From the NCBI GenBank assembly GCA_001768325.1, contig MENQ01000011.1, forward strand, positions 62,001-126,000: a stretch of 64,000 bases of DNA, in the 5' to 3' direction. Position 1 is the stretch's first letter, and each line of letters begins with the position of its first letter. Positions 17,395 to 26,337 of this stretch are shown one piece after another. Made by a program: the position numbers and the translations under genes. The notes under the pieces were generated by a model. The model was given only the letters and a program-made list of their open reading frames with translations. It made no database searches and was not told the origin of the DNA. The stretch comes from Bacteroidetes bacterium GWC2_46_850. Its GTDB lineage: Bacteria; Bacteroidota; Bacteroidia; Bacteroidales; Dysgonomonadaceae.

Positions 17395-18774
17395 ATGAAT
17401 AAAATCCAACAATTATTTGATGAATGGCAGCGATTGCAGCCATTGAAGCCGGAGGATCAAACCCGACTGACTCAAAAATTTATGCTTGAGTTTAATTACA
17501 ACTCCAACCATCTTGAAGGGAACACACTCACTTATGGTCAAACCAAATTGCTTTTGATGTTTGGAGAAACACAGGGTAGCGCAAGCCTGAAAGATTATGA
17601 AGAGATGAAAGCGCATAATGTGGGACTTGAAAAGATAAAAATTGAGGCTCTGGATAGAGAGCGACCGCTGACGGAGAGCTTTATTCGTGATTTAAACAAA
17701 ACAATCCTGGTAGAGAATTATTGGGAAACGTCCAGAACAGAAGAGGGTCTACCTACCAGAATAGAGATTAGAGTAGGAGAATATAAATCACGTCCAAATT
17801 CCGTCATCACCCCAACAGAAGAAGAATTTACATATGCTGCTCCCGAAGAAACAGCCTCTATGATGACAGCTCTTGTGGAATGGTGTAACAAAGCGATGGC
17901 GGAGGGGAAACTTACCCCAATTGAAATTGCGACCTTATTCCATTATCGGTTTATTAGAATTCATCCGTTTCAAGATGGTAATGGGCGGATAGCCCGTTTA
18001 ATTGTAAATTTTATCCTGCACAGGTTTGGATATCCCATGGTCATCATACATTCGGAAGACAAATCAAACTATTTAAGTGCACTGCGGCAAAGTGATGTTG
18101 AAGTAGGATTTAGCCCTTCCGACGGGGCAAACGCGAGTCTGGTTCAGGTACAACCGTTCTTAAAATATATGGTGACGCAATTGGAACGCAGCCTGGAATT
18201 ATCCATAAAAGCTGCCAAAGGCGAAAGTATCGAGGACGATAGCGATTTTAAAAAACAGTTGACTCTGTTGAAACAGAAAGCGCAAAAAGAGAAAAATTCT
18301 CCGGCGCTTGATACTCCTCAGAATAAATTGAATGTGTATAATTTGTTTCATCGTTTTTTTGCCATTGAATTGAAAGCCGCATTGATTCCTGCGTCAGATT
18401 TTTTCAATACTTATCATTTCTTTTATTTTTTCTCAAAGGATATCGGGCAAATCAGTGGCAATGGTTTTTTCTCCTTAGAGGAAATGAAAGATCTTTCGTC
18501 CGAGCTGTTAACAGACAAACAGAAAGATATAGTGGTCAATTCTCAGTCAATCATGCTGAAAATTGGATTACAGGGTATAAGAGGTGGACTAAAAATGAAA
18601 GATATCAGTATTCATCACGACGCAGGTGTCACATTTGAAAGAGGGTATTATTTTTTTAATGGGAAAAGCTTTGTTTATGGCACTTATCCTTCCGAGGAAG
18701 AAACGAAGTTGGTCATTGATGCCATCAAAAAAGATGTGCTGCTAAAAATTCAAAATGCAATTCATGAAGACTGA
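17395..18774 (+). CDS. Fic-domain protein (class II, putative AMP transferase)
   Basis: A 459-residue Fic protein that probably transfers AMP or another nucleotide moiety to a protein target. The active-site motif is complete: HPFQDGNGRIAR beginning at His190. An N-terminal autoinhibitory motif of the class II type, [S/T]xxxE[G/N], is present as SNHLEG (Ser37, Glu41), so the enzyme is expected to be held inactive by its own helix. The C-terminal 200 residues carry no motif I recognise. It sits inside a type I RM operon, 19 bp after hsdM and overlapping hsdS by 11-20 bp. Fic and DOC genes inside type I loci recur in bacterial genomes; the target here is unknown. Confidence 0.92.
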   Translation: MNKIQQLFDEWQRLQPLKPEDQTRLTQKFMLEFNYNSNHLEGNTLTYGQTKLLLMFGETQGSASLKDYEEMKAHNVGLEKIKIEALDRERPLTESFIRDLNKTILVENYWETSRTEEGLPTRIEIRVGEYKSRPNSVITPTEEEFTYAAPEETASMMTALVEWCNKAMAEGKLTPIEIATLFHYRFIRIHPFQDGNGRIARLIVNFILHRFGYPMVIIHSEDKSNYLSALRQSDVEVGFSPSDGANASLVQVQPFLKYMVTQLERSLELSIKAAKGESIEDDSDFKKQLTLLKQKAQKEKNSPALDTPQNKLNVYNLFHRFFAIELKAALIPASDFFNTYHFFYFFSKDIGQISGNGFFSLEEMKDLSSELLTDKQKDIVVNSQSIMLKIGLQGIRGGLKMKDISIHHDAGVTFERGYYFFNGKSFVYGTYPSEEETKLVIDAIKKDVLLKIQNAIHED

Positions 18775-20068
18775 GATACCAGAAGGATACAAAAACTCAC
18801 CTGTGGGGATTATTCCTGAGGAGTGGGAGGTGAAACGATTAGAGGAAATTGCAGAAATTAAATCAGGAACGACGCCTCTGCGATCCATAGAGGATTATTT
18901 TTTTAAGGGAAATATTCCTTGGGTCAAGACTACAGATTTAAATAATGGTTTGCTGTATGAAACAGAGGAGAAAGTAACACAAAAGGCGTTAGATGAAACA
19001 TCACTAAGAATACTACCAAAGGGAACAGTGCTCGTTGCAATGTATGGAGGGTTTAACCAAATAGGGAGAACAGCATTGCTGACATTGGACGCAACCATTA
19101 ATCAAGCACTTTCTGCTCTGTTGTTAAACAAAACTATTGCTGATAACTTATTTATTTTATATTGGCTTAATCACAATGTTGGATCATGGAAAAGATATGC
19201 TGCGAGTAGCAGAAAAGATCCAAATATAACAAGTCGAGACGTTGCCTTATTTCAGACTCCTATTCCTCCTTTAAATGAACAGCAAAAGATAGCCGAAATT
19301 CTTTCGGTGTGGGACGTTGCCATCGAGAAGCAAACCCTGCTGATCGAAAAACTAGAACTTAGAAAACGTGCCTTGATGCAGCAATTACTTACCGGGAAGA
19401 AGAGACTGAAGGGTTTTGACGGAGAGTGGAGAAAAGTATGCTATTCTGAAATAGTTAAGGAAATTAATAGTAAATTGAAATGGAACGATGAAGAGCTCTA
19501 TAAATTGGTAAGTGTTAGAAGAAGGTCGGGAGGATTGTTTGAGCGTGAGAGCCTTTACGGTAAAGAAATACAAACAAAAAATTTACGTCCAATTATTACA
19601 GGAGATTTCCTAATTTCAAAAATGCAAATAGTTCATGGCGCTTCTGGATTGGTAACTGAAGAATTCAATGACATGAAAATATCAGGATCGTATATTATTT
19701 TAAATTCAAAAAATAAAAACATCTTGGACATGTGTTATTTTAATCTTTGGTCTCAAATGCCACATTTCTATCGCCAAGCATTCATTTCTAGTTACGGGGT
19801 TCATATTGAAAAAATGACATTTTCTTTAGATACATTTTTATCATTTGGTATGACACTTCCACCAATTAAAGAGCAAAAAGCAATAATTAAAGTTATTTCA
19901 GTAGTTGATAAAGAAATCCATATTGCCAAAGAAAAACTGATGCAACTCAAGAAGCAGAAAAAAGGGTTGATGCAGGTTTTATTGATCGGGAAGAAAAGAG
20001 TAATTACCACAACAAATACCCAAACAAATGAAAACATCAGAAATCAGAAATCTATTCGAGCAGTTTGA
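18755..20068 (+). CDS. hsdS: Type I restriction specificity subunit, two TRDs
   Basis: A 437-residue S subunit that sets the DNA sequence recognised by the methylase and nuclease. Two TRD units are visible: TRD1 about 10-175 (PEEWEVKRLEEIAEIKSG start) with a central conserved helix (NEQQKIAEILSVWDVAIEKQ, LMQQLLTGKKRL), and TRD2 about 225-375 with the distal helix (IKEQKAIIKVISVVDKEI, LMQVLLIGKKRV). The two helices are clear internal repeats. The gene is AT-rich compared with hsdM and hsdR, common for exchanged specificity genes. It overlaps fic at its start (ATG 18755 or 18764) and dinD by 41 bp at its end. No inverted S copy or recombinase is nearby, so inversion switching is not suggested. 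Confidence 0.95.
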   Translation: MQFMKTEIPEGYKNSPVGIIPEEWEVKRLEEIAEIKSGTTPLRSIEDYFFKGNIPWVKTTDLNNGLLYETEEKVTQKALDETSLRILPKGTVLVAMYGGFNQIGRTALLTLDATINQALSALLLNKTIADNLFILYWLNHNVGSWKRYAASSRKDPNITSRDVALFQTPIPPLNEQQKIAEILSVWDVAIEKQTLLIEKLELRKRALMQQLLTGKKRLKGFDGEWRKVCYSEIVKEINSKLKWNDEELYKLVSVRRRSGGLFERESLYGKEIQTKNLRPIITGDFLISKMQIVHGASGLVTEEFNDMKISGSYIILNSKNKNILDMCYFNLWSQMPHFYRQAFISSYGVHIEKMTFSLDTFLSFGMTLPPIKEQKAIIKVISVVDKEIHIAKEKLMQLKKQKKGLMQVLLIGKKRVITTTNTQTNENIRNQKSIRAV

Positions 20069-20861
20069 ACAGGCAGCTACCGTGGTGAATAAGGTGGAGT
20101 GCTGGAGTGCGAGAGAGCTGCAATCCTTGCTGGGCTATAGCAAATGGGAAAACTTTGAAAAGGTGATCGTTAAAGCGAAAGAGTCGTGTGAGAATGCGGG
20201 ACAGAATATTTCCGACCATTTTCCTGACGTCGGGAAGATGGTTCAGATTGGCTCGGGTGCTGAAAAAGAGATACCCGACATGCTGCTTACCCGCTATGCC
20301 TGCTACCTGATCGCACAAAACGGGGATAGCCGGAAAGAGCAAATTTCATTCGCACAAACTTATTTTGCCGTACAAACCCGTCGTGCGGAGCTGATAGAAC
20401 AGCGTCTGCTGGAAACTGAGCGAGTGAAAGCAAGGTTAAAACTTCAGGAGACCGAGAAGAAATTATCGGGTGTGATCTATGAACGGGGTGTCGATGACAA
20501 GGGATTTGCCATTATCCGCTCCAAAGGTGATCAGGCACTGTTTGGTCTCTCCACATCAGTTTTGAAAAGCAGGATGAATGTACCTGAAAGTCGTCCCGTA
20601 GCCGATTTCCTGCCCACAGTAAGCATCAAAGCCAAGGATCTGGCTGCCGAAATGACCAGCGTGAATGTGCAATCGAAAGATCTAAAAGGTGTGAACCCTA
20701 TTACCCATGAACATGTGGATAATAATGCGGCTGTACGAAGTATGCTTATCGACAGAGGAATCGTTCCGGAGAAATTGCCACCTGCCGAAGATGTGAAAAA
20801 AGTAGAGCGGCGACTGAAAAGTGAAGAGAAGAAAGCCCTGAAAAATAGGAGTCAGAAATAA
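20028..20861 (+). CDS. dinD: DinD-family protein (DNA damage-inducible protein D)
   Basis: A 277-residue DinD homologue. The N-terminal half has the Bro/KilA-N-like features of the family (WSARELQSLLGYSKWENF, KMVQIGSGAEKEI, LTRYACYLIAQNGDSRKEQIS). The middle is a coiled coil (AELIEQRLLETERVKARLKLQE). The C-terminal part contains GVDDKGFAIIRSKGDQALFG and EMTSVNVQSKDLKG, after which ITHEHVDNNAAVRSML is the family hallmark. E. coli DinD is SOS-induced and antagonises RecA filaments; whether that holds here is unknown. The gene overlaps hsdS by 41 bp and ends 3 bp before hsdR, so it is built into the RM operon rather than being a free SOS gene. Confidence 0.93.
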   Translation: MKTSEIRNLFEQFEQAATVVNKVECWSARELQSLLGYSKWENFEKVIVKAKESCENAGQNISDHFPDVGKMVQIGSGAEKEIPDMLLTRYACYLIAQNGDSRKEQISFAQTYFAVQTRRAELIEQRLLETERVKARLKLQETEKKLSGVIYERGVDDKGFAIIRSKGDQALFGLSTSVLKSRMNVPESRPVADFLPTVSIKAKDLAAEMTSVNVQSKDLKGVNPITHEHVDNNAAVRSMLIDRGIVPEKLPPAEDVKKVERRLKSEEKKALKNRSQK

Positions 20862-20864
20862 TAT

Positions 20865-23800
20865 ATGAATGCGATACCCATGAATCTCTCCTTTAAAGAA
20901 GACCATATCAGCCAGATTCCGGCTTTGATGCTGCTGCAAAAACTGGGTTACACCTACCTCACACAAGAGGAAGCGCTGCTACTGCGGGGTGATAAAACAA
21001 CGGGCGTGTTGCTTGAGCCAGTTTTGCGGGAGCAGTTGAAGAATATAAACTCTATCTCTTTGTTGGGTGGTAAGGTGGAGCCTTTCTCGATGCAAAATAT
21101 TGATAACGCGATTGAAGCAATACGCAACCTGCCATTGCAGGAGGGCTATATTGCAGGTAACGAATATGTCTATAATCTGATTACACTGGGTAAAGCCATG
21201 GAGCAGAGTATCGACGGAGACAAGAAAAGTTATACACTAAATTACATCGACTGGAATAATCCGAGAAACAATATTTTTCATGTTACCGAGGAGTTCACGG
21301 TTACCCGTACAGGTGTAAACGATACCTATCGCCCCGATCTGGTGCTGTTTGTGAATGGGATCCCGCTGGTTGTAATAGAATGCAAGCGGCCCGACGTGAA
21401 AAATTCGTTGCAGCAGGCTCTTTCACAGCATCTGCGAAATCAACACGAGGATGGAATCAGGGCTTTGTATGGTTATTCTATGTTGCTGCTTGCACTCTCG
21501 AACAATGAGGCCAGTTACGCTACGACAGGTACTCCCGGTAAATTCTGGAGTGTTTGGCGGGAACAATACGTCGACAAGATAGAGGAAGCCGAATTTGAGC
21601 GAAGAATGGTTTCCTTGATAAACACGCCGTTGAAAACAACTGATCGTGATAAGCTTTTCTCTACCCGTTTTAAATACGTGAGACAATATTTTGAAGAACA
21701 GGAGATGCACGGTATGCAGGTTTGCGAACAGGATAGGTATCTGGCCGGACTTTGTACGCCAGAAAGATTACTGGATTTGATATTTAACTTTATCGTGTAC
21801 GATGCAGGCATAAAGAAAATCGCCCGTTACCAGCAGTATTTTGCCATTAAAAAAACAACCGAACGTGTCAGACACCTTGAAGACGGACGGCGCAAGGGAG
21901 GCGTGATATGGCATACACAAGGCAGCGGCAAATCGCTTACCATGGTGATGATGGCGCAGGCAATAGCTCTGCATTTGAAAAATCCAAAAATTCTACTGGT
22001 GACAGATCGTACGGAGTTGGACAAACAGATAGCGGGTACATTCCGTAAATGCGGGAAGTATGTGGAACGTGCCACTTCGGGAGCGGATCTGTCCCGCCTC
22101 CTTGAAAGCAATTCCGATGCGATCATTACCACAGTGGTGAATAAATTTGAGAATGCCGTAAAACGGATGAAAAGGCCACTGCCAAGTCCAGATATTTTTG
22201 TTCTGATCGACGAAGGACATCGTACACAATATGGTGAACTGAATGTTCAGATGCAACGTGCATTACCCAACGCCTGTTTTATTGCCATGACTGGTACCCC
22301 ACTAATGAAAGCAGAGAAGAATACGGCGACAAAGTTTGGCGGTATTATTTTACCAGTTTACACGGTAAATCAGGCAATTGCTGATAAGGCAGTGCTCCCG
22401 TTGCTTTACGAAGGAAGGGTGGTGCCGCAACAGGTAAATGAGAGCTCAATTGACAGCTATTTTGAAATGGTTTGCGAACCATTGTCCGACTACGAACGTG
22501 CCGATTTAAAGAAGAAGTTTAACCGTTCAGATGTAATCAATCAAGGAGAACAGCGCATATATACCATTGCTTGGGATATATCGCTGCATTATAAAAAAAA
22601 TTGGCAAAACACCGGCTTCAAGGCACAACTGGTTTGTCCTAAAAAGCTGGTGGCCATCCGTTATAAGAAAATATTGGATGAAATAGGAATTATTTCAACG
22701 GAAGTACTCATTTCTTCTCCCGATGACCGCGAAGGCGAAGATACGGCATACGGGGAGACATCGGATACGATCAAATCATTCTGGAAGAAAATGATGGACG
22801 AACATGGTACTCCGAAAAAGTATGAAGATAACCTGATTAGTCGTTTCAAGAATAGCGATAAACCAGAAGTAATAATCGTAGTAGATAAGTTGCTGACCGG
22901 TTTTGATGAGCCTAAAAACGCGGTGATGTACCTCGACCGTTCATTGAAAGATCACTCGCTTTTTCAGGCAGTGGCTCGCGTAAACAGGGTGAGTGAAGGG
23001 AAAGATTTTGGGTATATCATTGACTACTATGGCGTATTAAAAGAGTTAAACGATGCCATTACACTCTATGGGGAGTATGAACCTTCTGAAATTGAGGGCA
23101 CCATGACCGATGTGCGGGAGGAAATTGATAAACTTCCACAAAGGCATTCTGAGGTGTGGAATATTTTTAAAGCAATTGCCAATAAAAAAGATCTGGAAGC
23201 TTATTCCCAACTTTTGCGCGACGAGATCACGCGTCAGCTGTTTTACGAGAAGTTGGCGGCTTTCGCAAGAAGTATGAAAGTTGCATTATCTAGCATGACT
23301 TTTTTCCGTAACAATTCGGATGAAGAGATTAAAAGGTATAAAGAGGATCTGACACTGTTCCTGAATCTGCGGGGTGCAGTACAAAAACGTTATTCTGACG
23401 CTGTCGACTACAAACATTATGAAGCGCAAATACAGAAACTGATGGATGCACATATCCAAAGCGGTAAAGTGGAGATCATCACCAAACTGGTGAATATTTT
23501 CAATGAAAAAGAATTTGCCGAAGAGGTGGAAAAGGTGGTTGGTAAGGCTGCTAAAGCTGACACCATCGCCAGCCGTACAGCAAAGCATATCACTGAGAAC
23601 ATGGATATGGACCCCGCTTTTTACAAAAAATTCTCGCAATTGCTCAAGGAGACAATTGCAGCTTATGAACAGGGTCGTATCGATGAAGTGGAATATCTGA
23701 AAAAAGTGATGCAGCTGAAAGAGGATGTTCTGTCACACACCGACAGTGACATCCCCAAAGAGTTGCATGATAACAATCCCGCGAAAGCCTATTTCGGAAT

Positions 23801-24089
23801 AAGCATTGAGTGCTACAAGCGGATCGATACAGAAAACAGGAGACTGAAGGAGGTCGCAAAAGAAACCGCACTTGCTTTTGATGAAATAATTTGCAGTACG
23901 GTACTGCACGAGGGAGATCCGGTCATTGACTGGCAGTCGAAAACGAATCTGATCAATCCGATGAAGTTAAGGATGGAAGATTATTTAATTGATGTGATCA
24001 AACGCGAACGAGAAATACCAATGACGTTCGACGACATGGATTTGCTAATTGATCAGTCGGTGGAGGTTGCAAAAAAATGGTTGAGATAG
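20865..24089 (+). CDS. hsdR: Type I restriction endonuclease subunit (motor/nuclease)
   Basis: A 1074-residue HsdR, the translocating nuclease subunit. The N-terminal PD-(D/E)xK nuclease domain has the acidic residue in YRPDLVLF and the ECK motif (Glu172-Lys174). The SF2 helicase domains carry Walker A TQGSGKS (Gly353-Ser357), motif II DEGH, motif III TGTP, and the later motifs DKLLTGFDEP and QAVARVNR. A C-terminal helical region of about 350 residues binds the methylase core. No lesions were seen; length is normal. It begins 3 bp after dinD and overlaps the metallopeptidase gene by 13 bp, so the nuclease is made from the same transcript as the protective methylase. Confidence 0.97.
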   Translation: MNAIPMNLSFKEDHISQIPALMLLQKLGYTYLTQEEALLLRGDKTTGVLLEPVLREQLKNINSISLLGGKVEPFSMQNIDNAIEAIRNLPLQEGYIAGNEYVYNLITLGKAMEQSIDGDKKSYTLNYIDWNNPRNNIFHVTEEFTVTRTGVNDTYRPDLVLFVNGIPLVVIECKRPDVKNSLQQALSQHLRNQHEDGIRALYGYSMLLLALSNNEASYATTGTPGKFWSVWREQYVDKIEEAEFERRMVSLINTPLKTTDRDKLFSTRFKYVRQYFEEQEMHGMQVCEQDRYLAGLCTPERLLDLIFNFIVYDAGIKKIARYQQYFAIKKTTERVRHLEDGRRKGGVIWHTQGSGKSLTMVMMAQAIALHLKNPKILLVTDRTELDKQIAGTFRKCGKYVERATSGADLSRLLESNSDAIITTVVNKFENAVKRMKRPLPSPDIFVLIDEGHRTQYGELNVQMQRALPNACFIAMTGTPLMKAEKNTATKFGGIILPVYTVNQAIADKAVLPLLYEGRVVPQQVNESSIDSYFEMVCEPLSDYERADLKKKFNRSDVINQGEQRIYTIAWDISLHYKKNWQNTGFKAQLVCPKKLVAIRYKKILDEIGIISTEVLISSPDDREGEDTAYGETSDTIKSFWKKMMDEHGTPKKYEDNLISRFKNSDKPEVIIVVDKLLTGFDEPKNAVMYLDRSLKDHSLFQAVARVNRVSEGKDFGYIIDYYGVLKELNDAITLYGEYEPSEIEGTMTDVREEIDKLPQRHSEVWNIFKAIANKKDLEAYSQLLRDEITRQLFYEKLAAFARSMKVALSSMTFFRNNSDEEIKRYKEDLTLFLNLRGAVQKRYSDAVDYKHYEAQIQKLMDAHIQSGKVEIITKLVNIFNEKEFAEEVEKVVGKAAKADTIASRTAKHITENMDMDPAFYKKFSQLLKETIAAYEQGRIDEVEYLKKVMQLKEDVLSHTDSDIPKELHDNNPAKAYFGISIECYKRIDTENRRLKEVAKETALAFDEIICSTVLHEGDPVIDWQSKTNLINPMKLRMEDYLIDVIKREREIPMTFDDMDLLIDQSVEVAKKWLR

Positions 24090-24784
24090 ATAAACGGATA
24101 TTGAATATGGGAGAGGTGCAATTGCCATACAGGTTGATATATGCAGAGAGAAAAACTCTCGGTATATCCGTCAACCCGGAAGGATCGGTGTGGGTAAAAG
24201 CACCATTAACTGCCACCATGGAACAGATAGAACAAAAGTTGCGGAAACGTGCCGGGTGGATCATCCGGCAACAACGTTTTTTTCGGTCGTTTGGAGAGGC
24301 TTCACCCAAGCGCAGGTATGTCAGCGGTGAGTCGCATCTCTATTTGGGAAGACAATACATATTGCGAGTTACTGAGGGAAAACGCAATGAAGTAAGGTAC
24401 AGAGGTCATTGTTTTGAAGTGGAATGTACCAGTAGGGATAAAGTGGAAAGCTTGATGAATGAGTGGTATCATGCACGGGCCAAACTGAAATTTCCGGAAA
24501 TCGCAGAACCGATCCTGCAGAAATTCGAATTATATTATGTGTCTCCCCAAGGACTTTACATTCAGAAGATGCAACATAGATGGGGAAGTTGTACACGTTC
24601 CGGTAAAATTATCCTGAACAGAGAACTGATAAAAACCCCGCGTCTCTGTATTGAATATGTGATTGTGCATGAGATGTGTCATCTAGTCCATCCAAACCAT
24701 ACTAAGGAGTTCTACCATTTGTTGGAGAAGATCATGCCAGATTGGGAAAAATGGAAAAATAAGCTAGAGAGAATAATGAGATAG
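24077..24784 (+). CDS. YgjP-like (M48/DUF45) zinc metallopeptidase
   Basis: A 235-residue protein of the YgjP/SprT-like family. The zinc motif is HEMCH (from His198), with a downstream PNHTKEFYHLLEKIMPDW segment that supplies the third ligand. The upstream KMQHRWGSCTRSGKI stretch is the family signature (WGSC). The first 13 bp overlap the 3' end of hsdR. A gene of this family directly after hsdR is a recurrent arrangement in type I loci, so it is probably a functional companion, possibly turning over HsdR or other DNA-bound proteins. That role is inference. It is the last gene of the operon; 86 bp separate it from the trp leader. Confidence 0.9.
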   Translation: MVEIDKRILNMGEVQLPYRLIYAERKTLGISVNPEGSVWVKAPLTATMEQIEQKLRKRAGWIIRQQRFFRSFGEASPKRRYVSGESHLYLGRQYILRVTEGKRNEVRYRGHCFEVECTSRDKVESLMNEWYHARAKLKFPEIAEPILQKFELYYVSPQGLYIQKMQHRWGSCTRSGKIILNRELIKTPRLCIEYVIVHEMCHLVHPNHTKEFYHLLEKIMPDWEKWKNKLERIMR

Positions 24785-24818
24785 TGAGAAGTCATTAAAG
24801 TTAAAAAATAAAAAAGAG

Positions 24819-24849
24819 TTGTTTTTTGTTTTTTGATCACATACATTTG
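24819..24849 (+). promoter_or_regulatory. trp operon promoter
   Basis: TTG (24819-24821), a 20-nt spacer and TACATTTG (24842-24849) fit the Bacteroidota housekeeping promoter. Transcription should start around 24855, giving a leader of about 190 nt before trpB that contains the leader peptide and the terminator. Confidence 0.7.
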
Positions 24850-24870
24850 CATCGAAATAAAAGTGAAATA

Positions 24871-24927
24871 ATGAATTTACTTAACAACGGATATTGGTGG
24901 CGCTACTTACAACCCAAAAAGTCGTAA
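24871..24927 (+). CDS. trpL: trp leader peptide with tandem Trp codons
   Basis: An 18-codon open frame, MNLLNNGYWWRYLQPKKS, with two adjacent TGG codons at positions 9 and 10 (24895-24900). It lies just downstream of the trp promoter and 47 nt upstream of a strong intrinsic terminator. Two Trp codons in 18 is far above expectation and is the hallmark of ribosome-mediated attenuation: stalling at these codons when charged tRNA-Trp is scarce would prevent termination. The stop codon is TAA at 24925-24927. No other credible product is encoded in this leader. Confidence 0.8.
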   Translation: MNLLNNGYWWRYLQPKKS

Positions 24928-24935
24928 GGAAGAAC

Positions 24936-25010
24936 AGCCGTGTCTTGAAGTAAGTATAAACAATATAATTTAAGAGCCTGTCGCAATCCTGCGACAGGCT
25001 TTTTGAGTTT
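24936..25010 (+). promoter_or_regulatory. trp attenuator region with alternative pairing
   Basis: The 3' part of the leader holds the terminator hairpin (24975-25000). An upstream segment, AGCCGTGTC (24936-24944), partly copies its 5' arm. It can pair with the 3' arm GACAGGCT (24993-25000) with 8 bp and one bulged G, which would prevent the hairpin. A ribosome finishing the leader peptide at 24927 would cover this segment; one stalled at the Trp codons would leave it free. This geometry fits attenuation, but the alternative helix is weaker than the terminator. Confidence 0.55.
24975..25004 (+). terminator. Intrinsic terminator (attenuator) upstream of trpB
   Basis: A perfect 11-bp stem, AGCCTGTCGCA / TGCGACAGGCT, with a 4-nt loop (ATCC), followed by TTTT, then GAGTTTT. 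It is 45 bp upstream of trpB and downstream of the operon promoter, so it must be read through for the operon to be expressed. That position makes it a regulatory terminator rather than the end of the restriction-modification operon, although it could also stop read-through from that side. Confidence 0.88.
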
Positions 25011-25048
25011 TAAGGGATAGATGAAAAAACAATTAAAGCAAAGATGAT

Positions 25049-26239
<1,191 letters not shown>

Positions 26240-26292
26240 GACACAAGAGCAGATAATTAAACGCTGTACTAAACAAGTTTCGGGATAAAAGA

Positions 26293-26334
26293 GCTAATCG
26301 CTGACAGCTGGATCCTGAAAGCTAAAAACTGACA
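26293..26334 (+). repeat. 7-nt-period CTGA/CTAA array before trpE
   Basis: Six consecutive 7-nt units with no insertions: GCTAATC, GCTGACA, GCTGGAT, CCTGAAA, GCTAAAA, ACTGACA. After the last unit come ATT and the trpE ATG. The period of 7 rules out a coding array. The same unit occurs at four other sites in the window. Confidence 0.8.
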
Positions 26335-26337
26335 ATT

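Noticed and set aside
18755-20068. Phase-variable specificity switching of hsdS
   Set aside because: The two conserved helices are direct, not inverted, repeats and no recombinase or silent S cassette is nearby.
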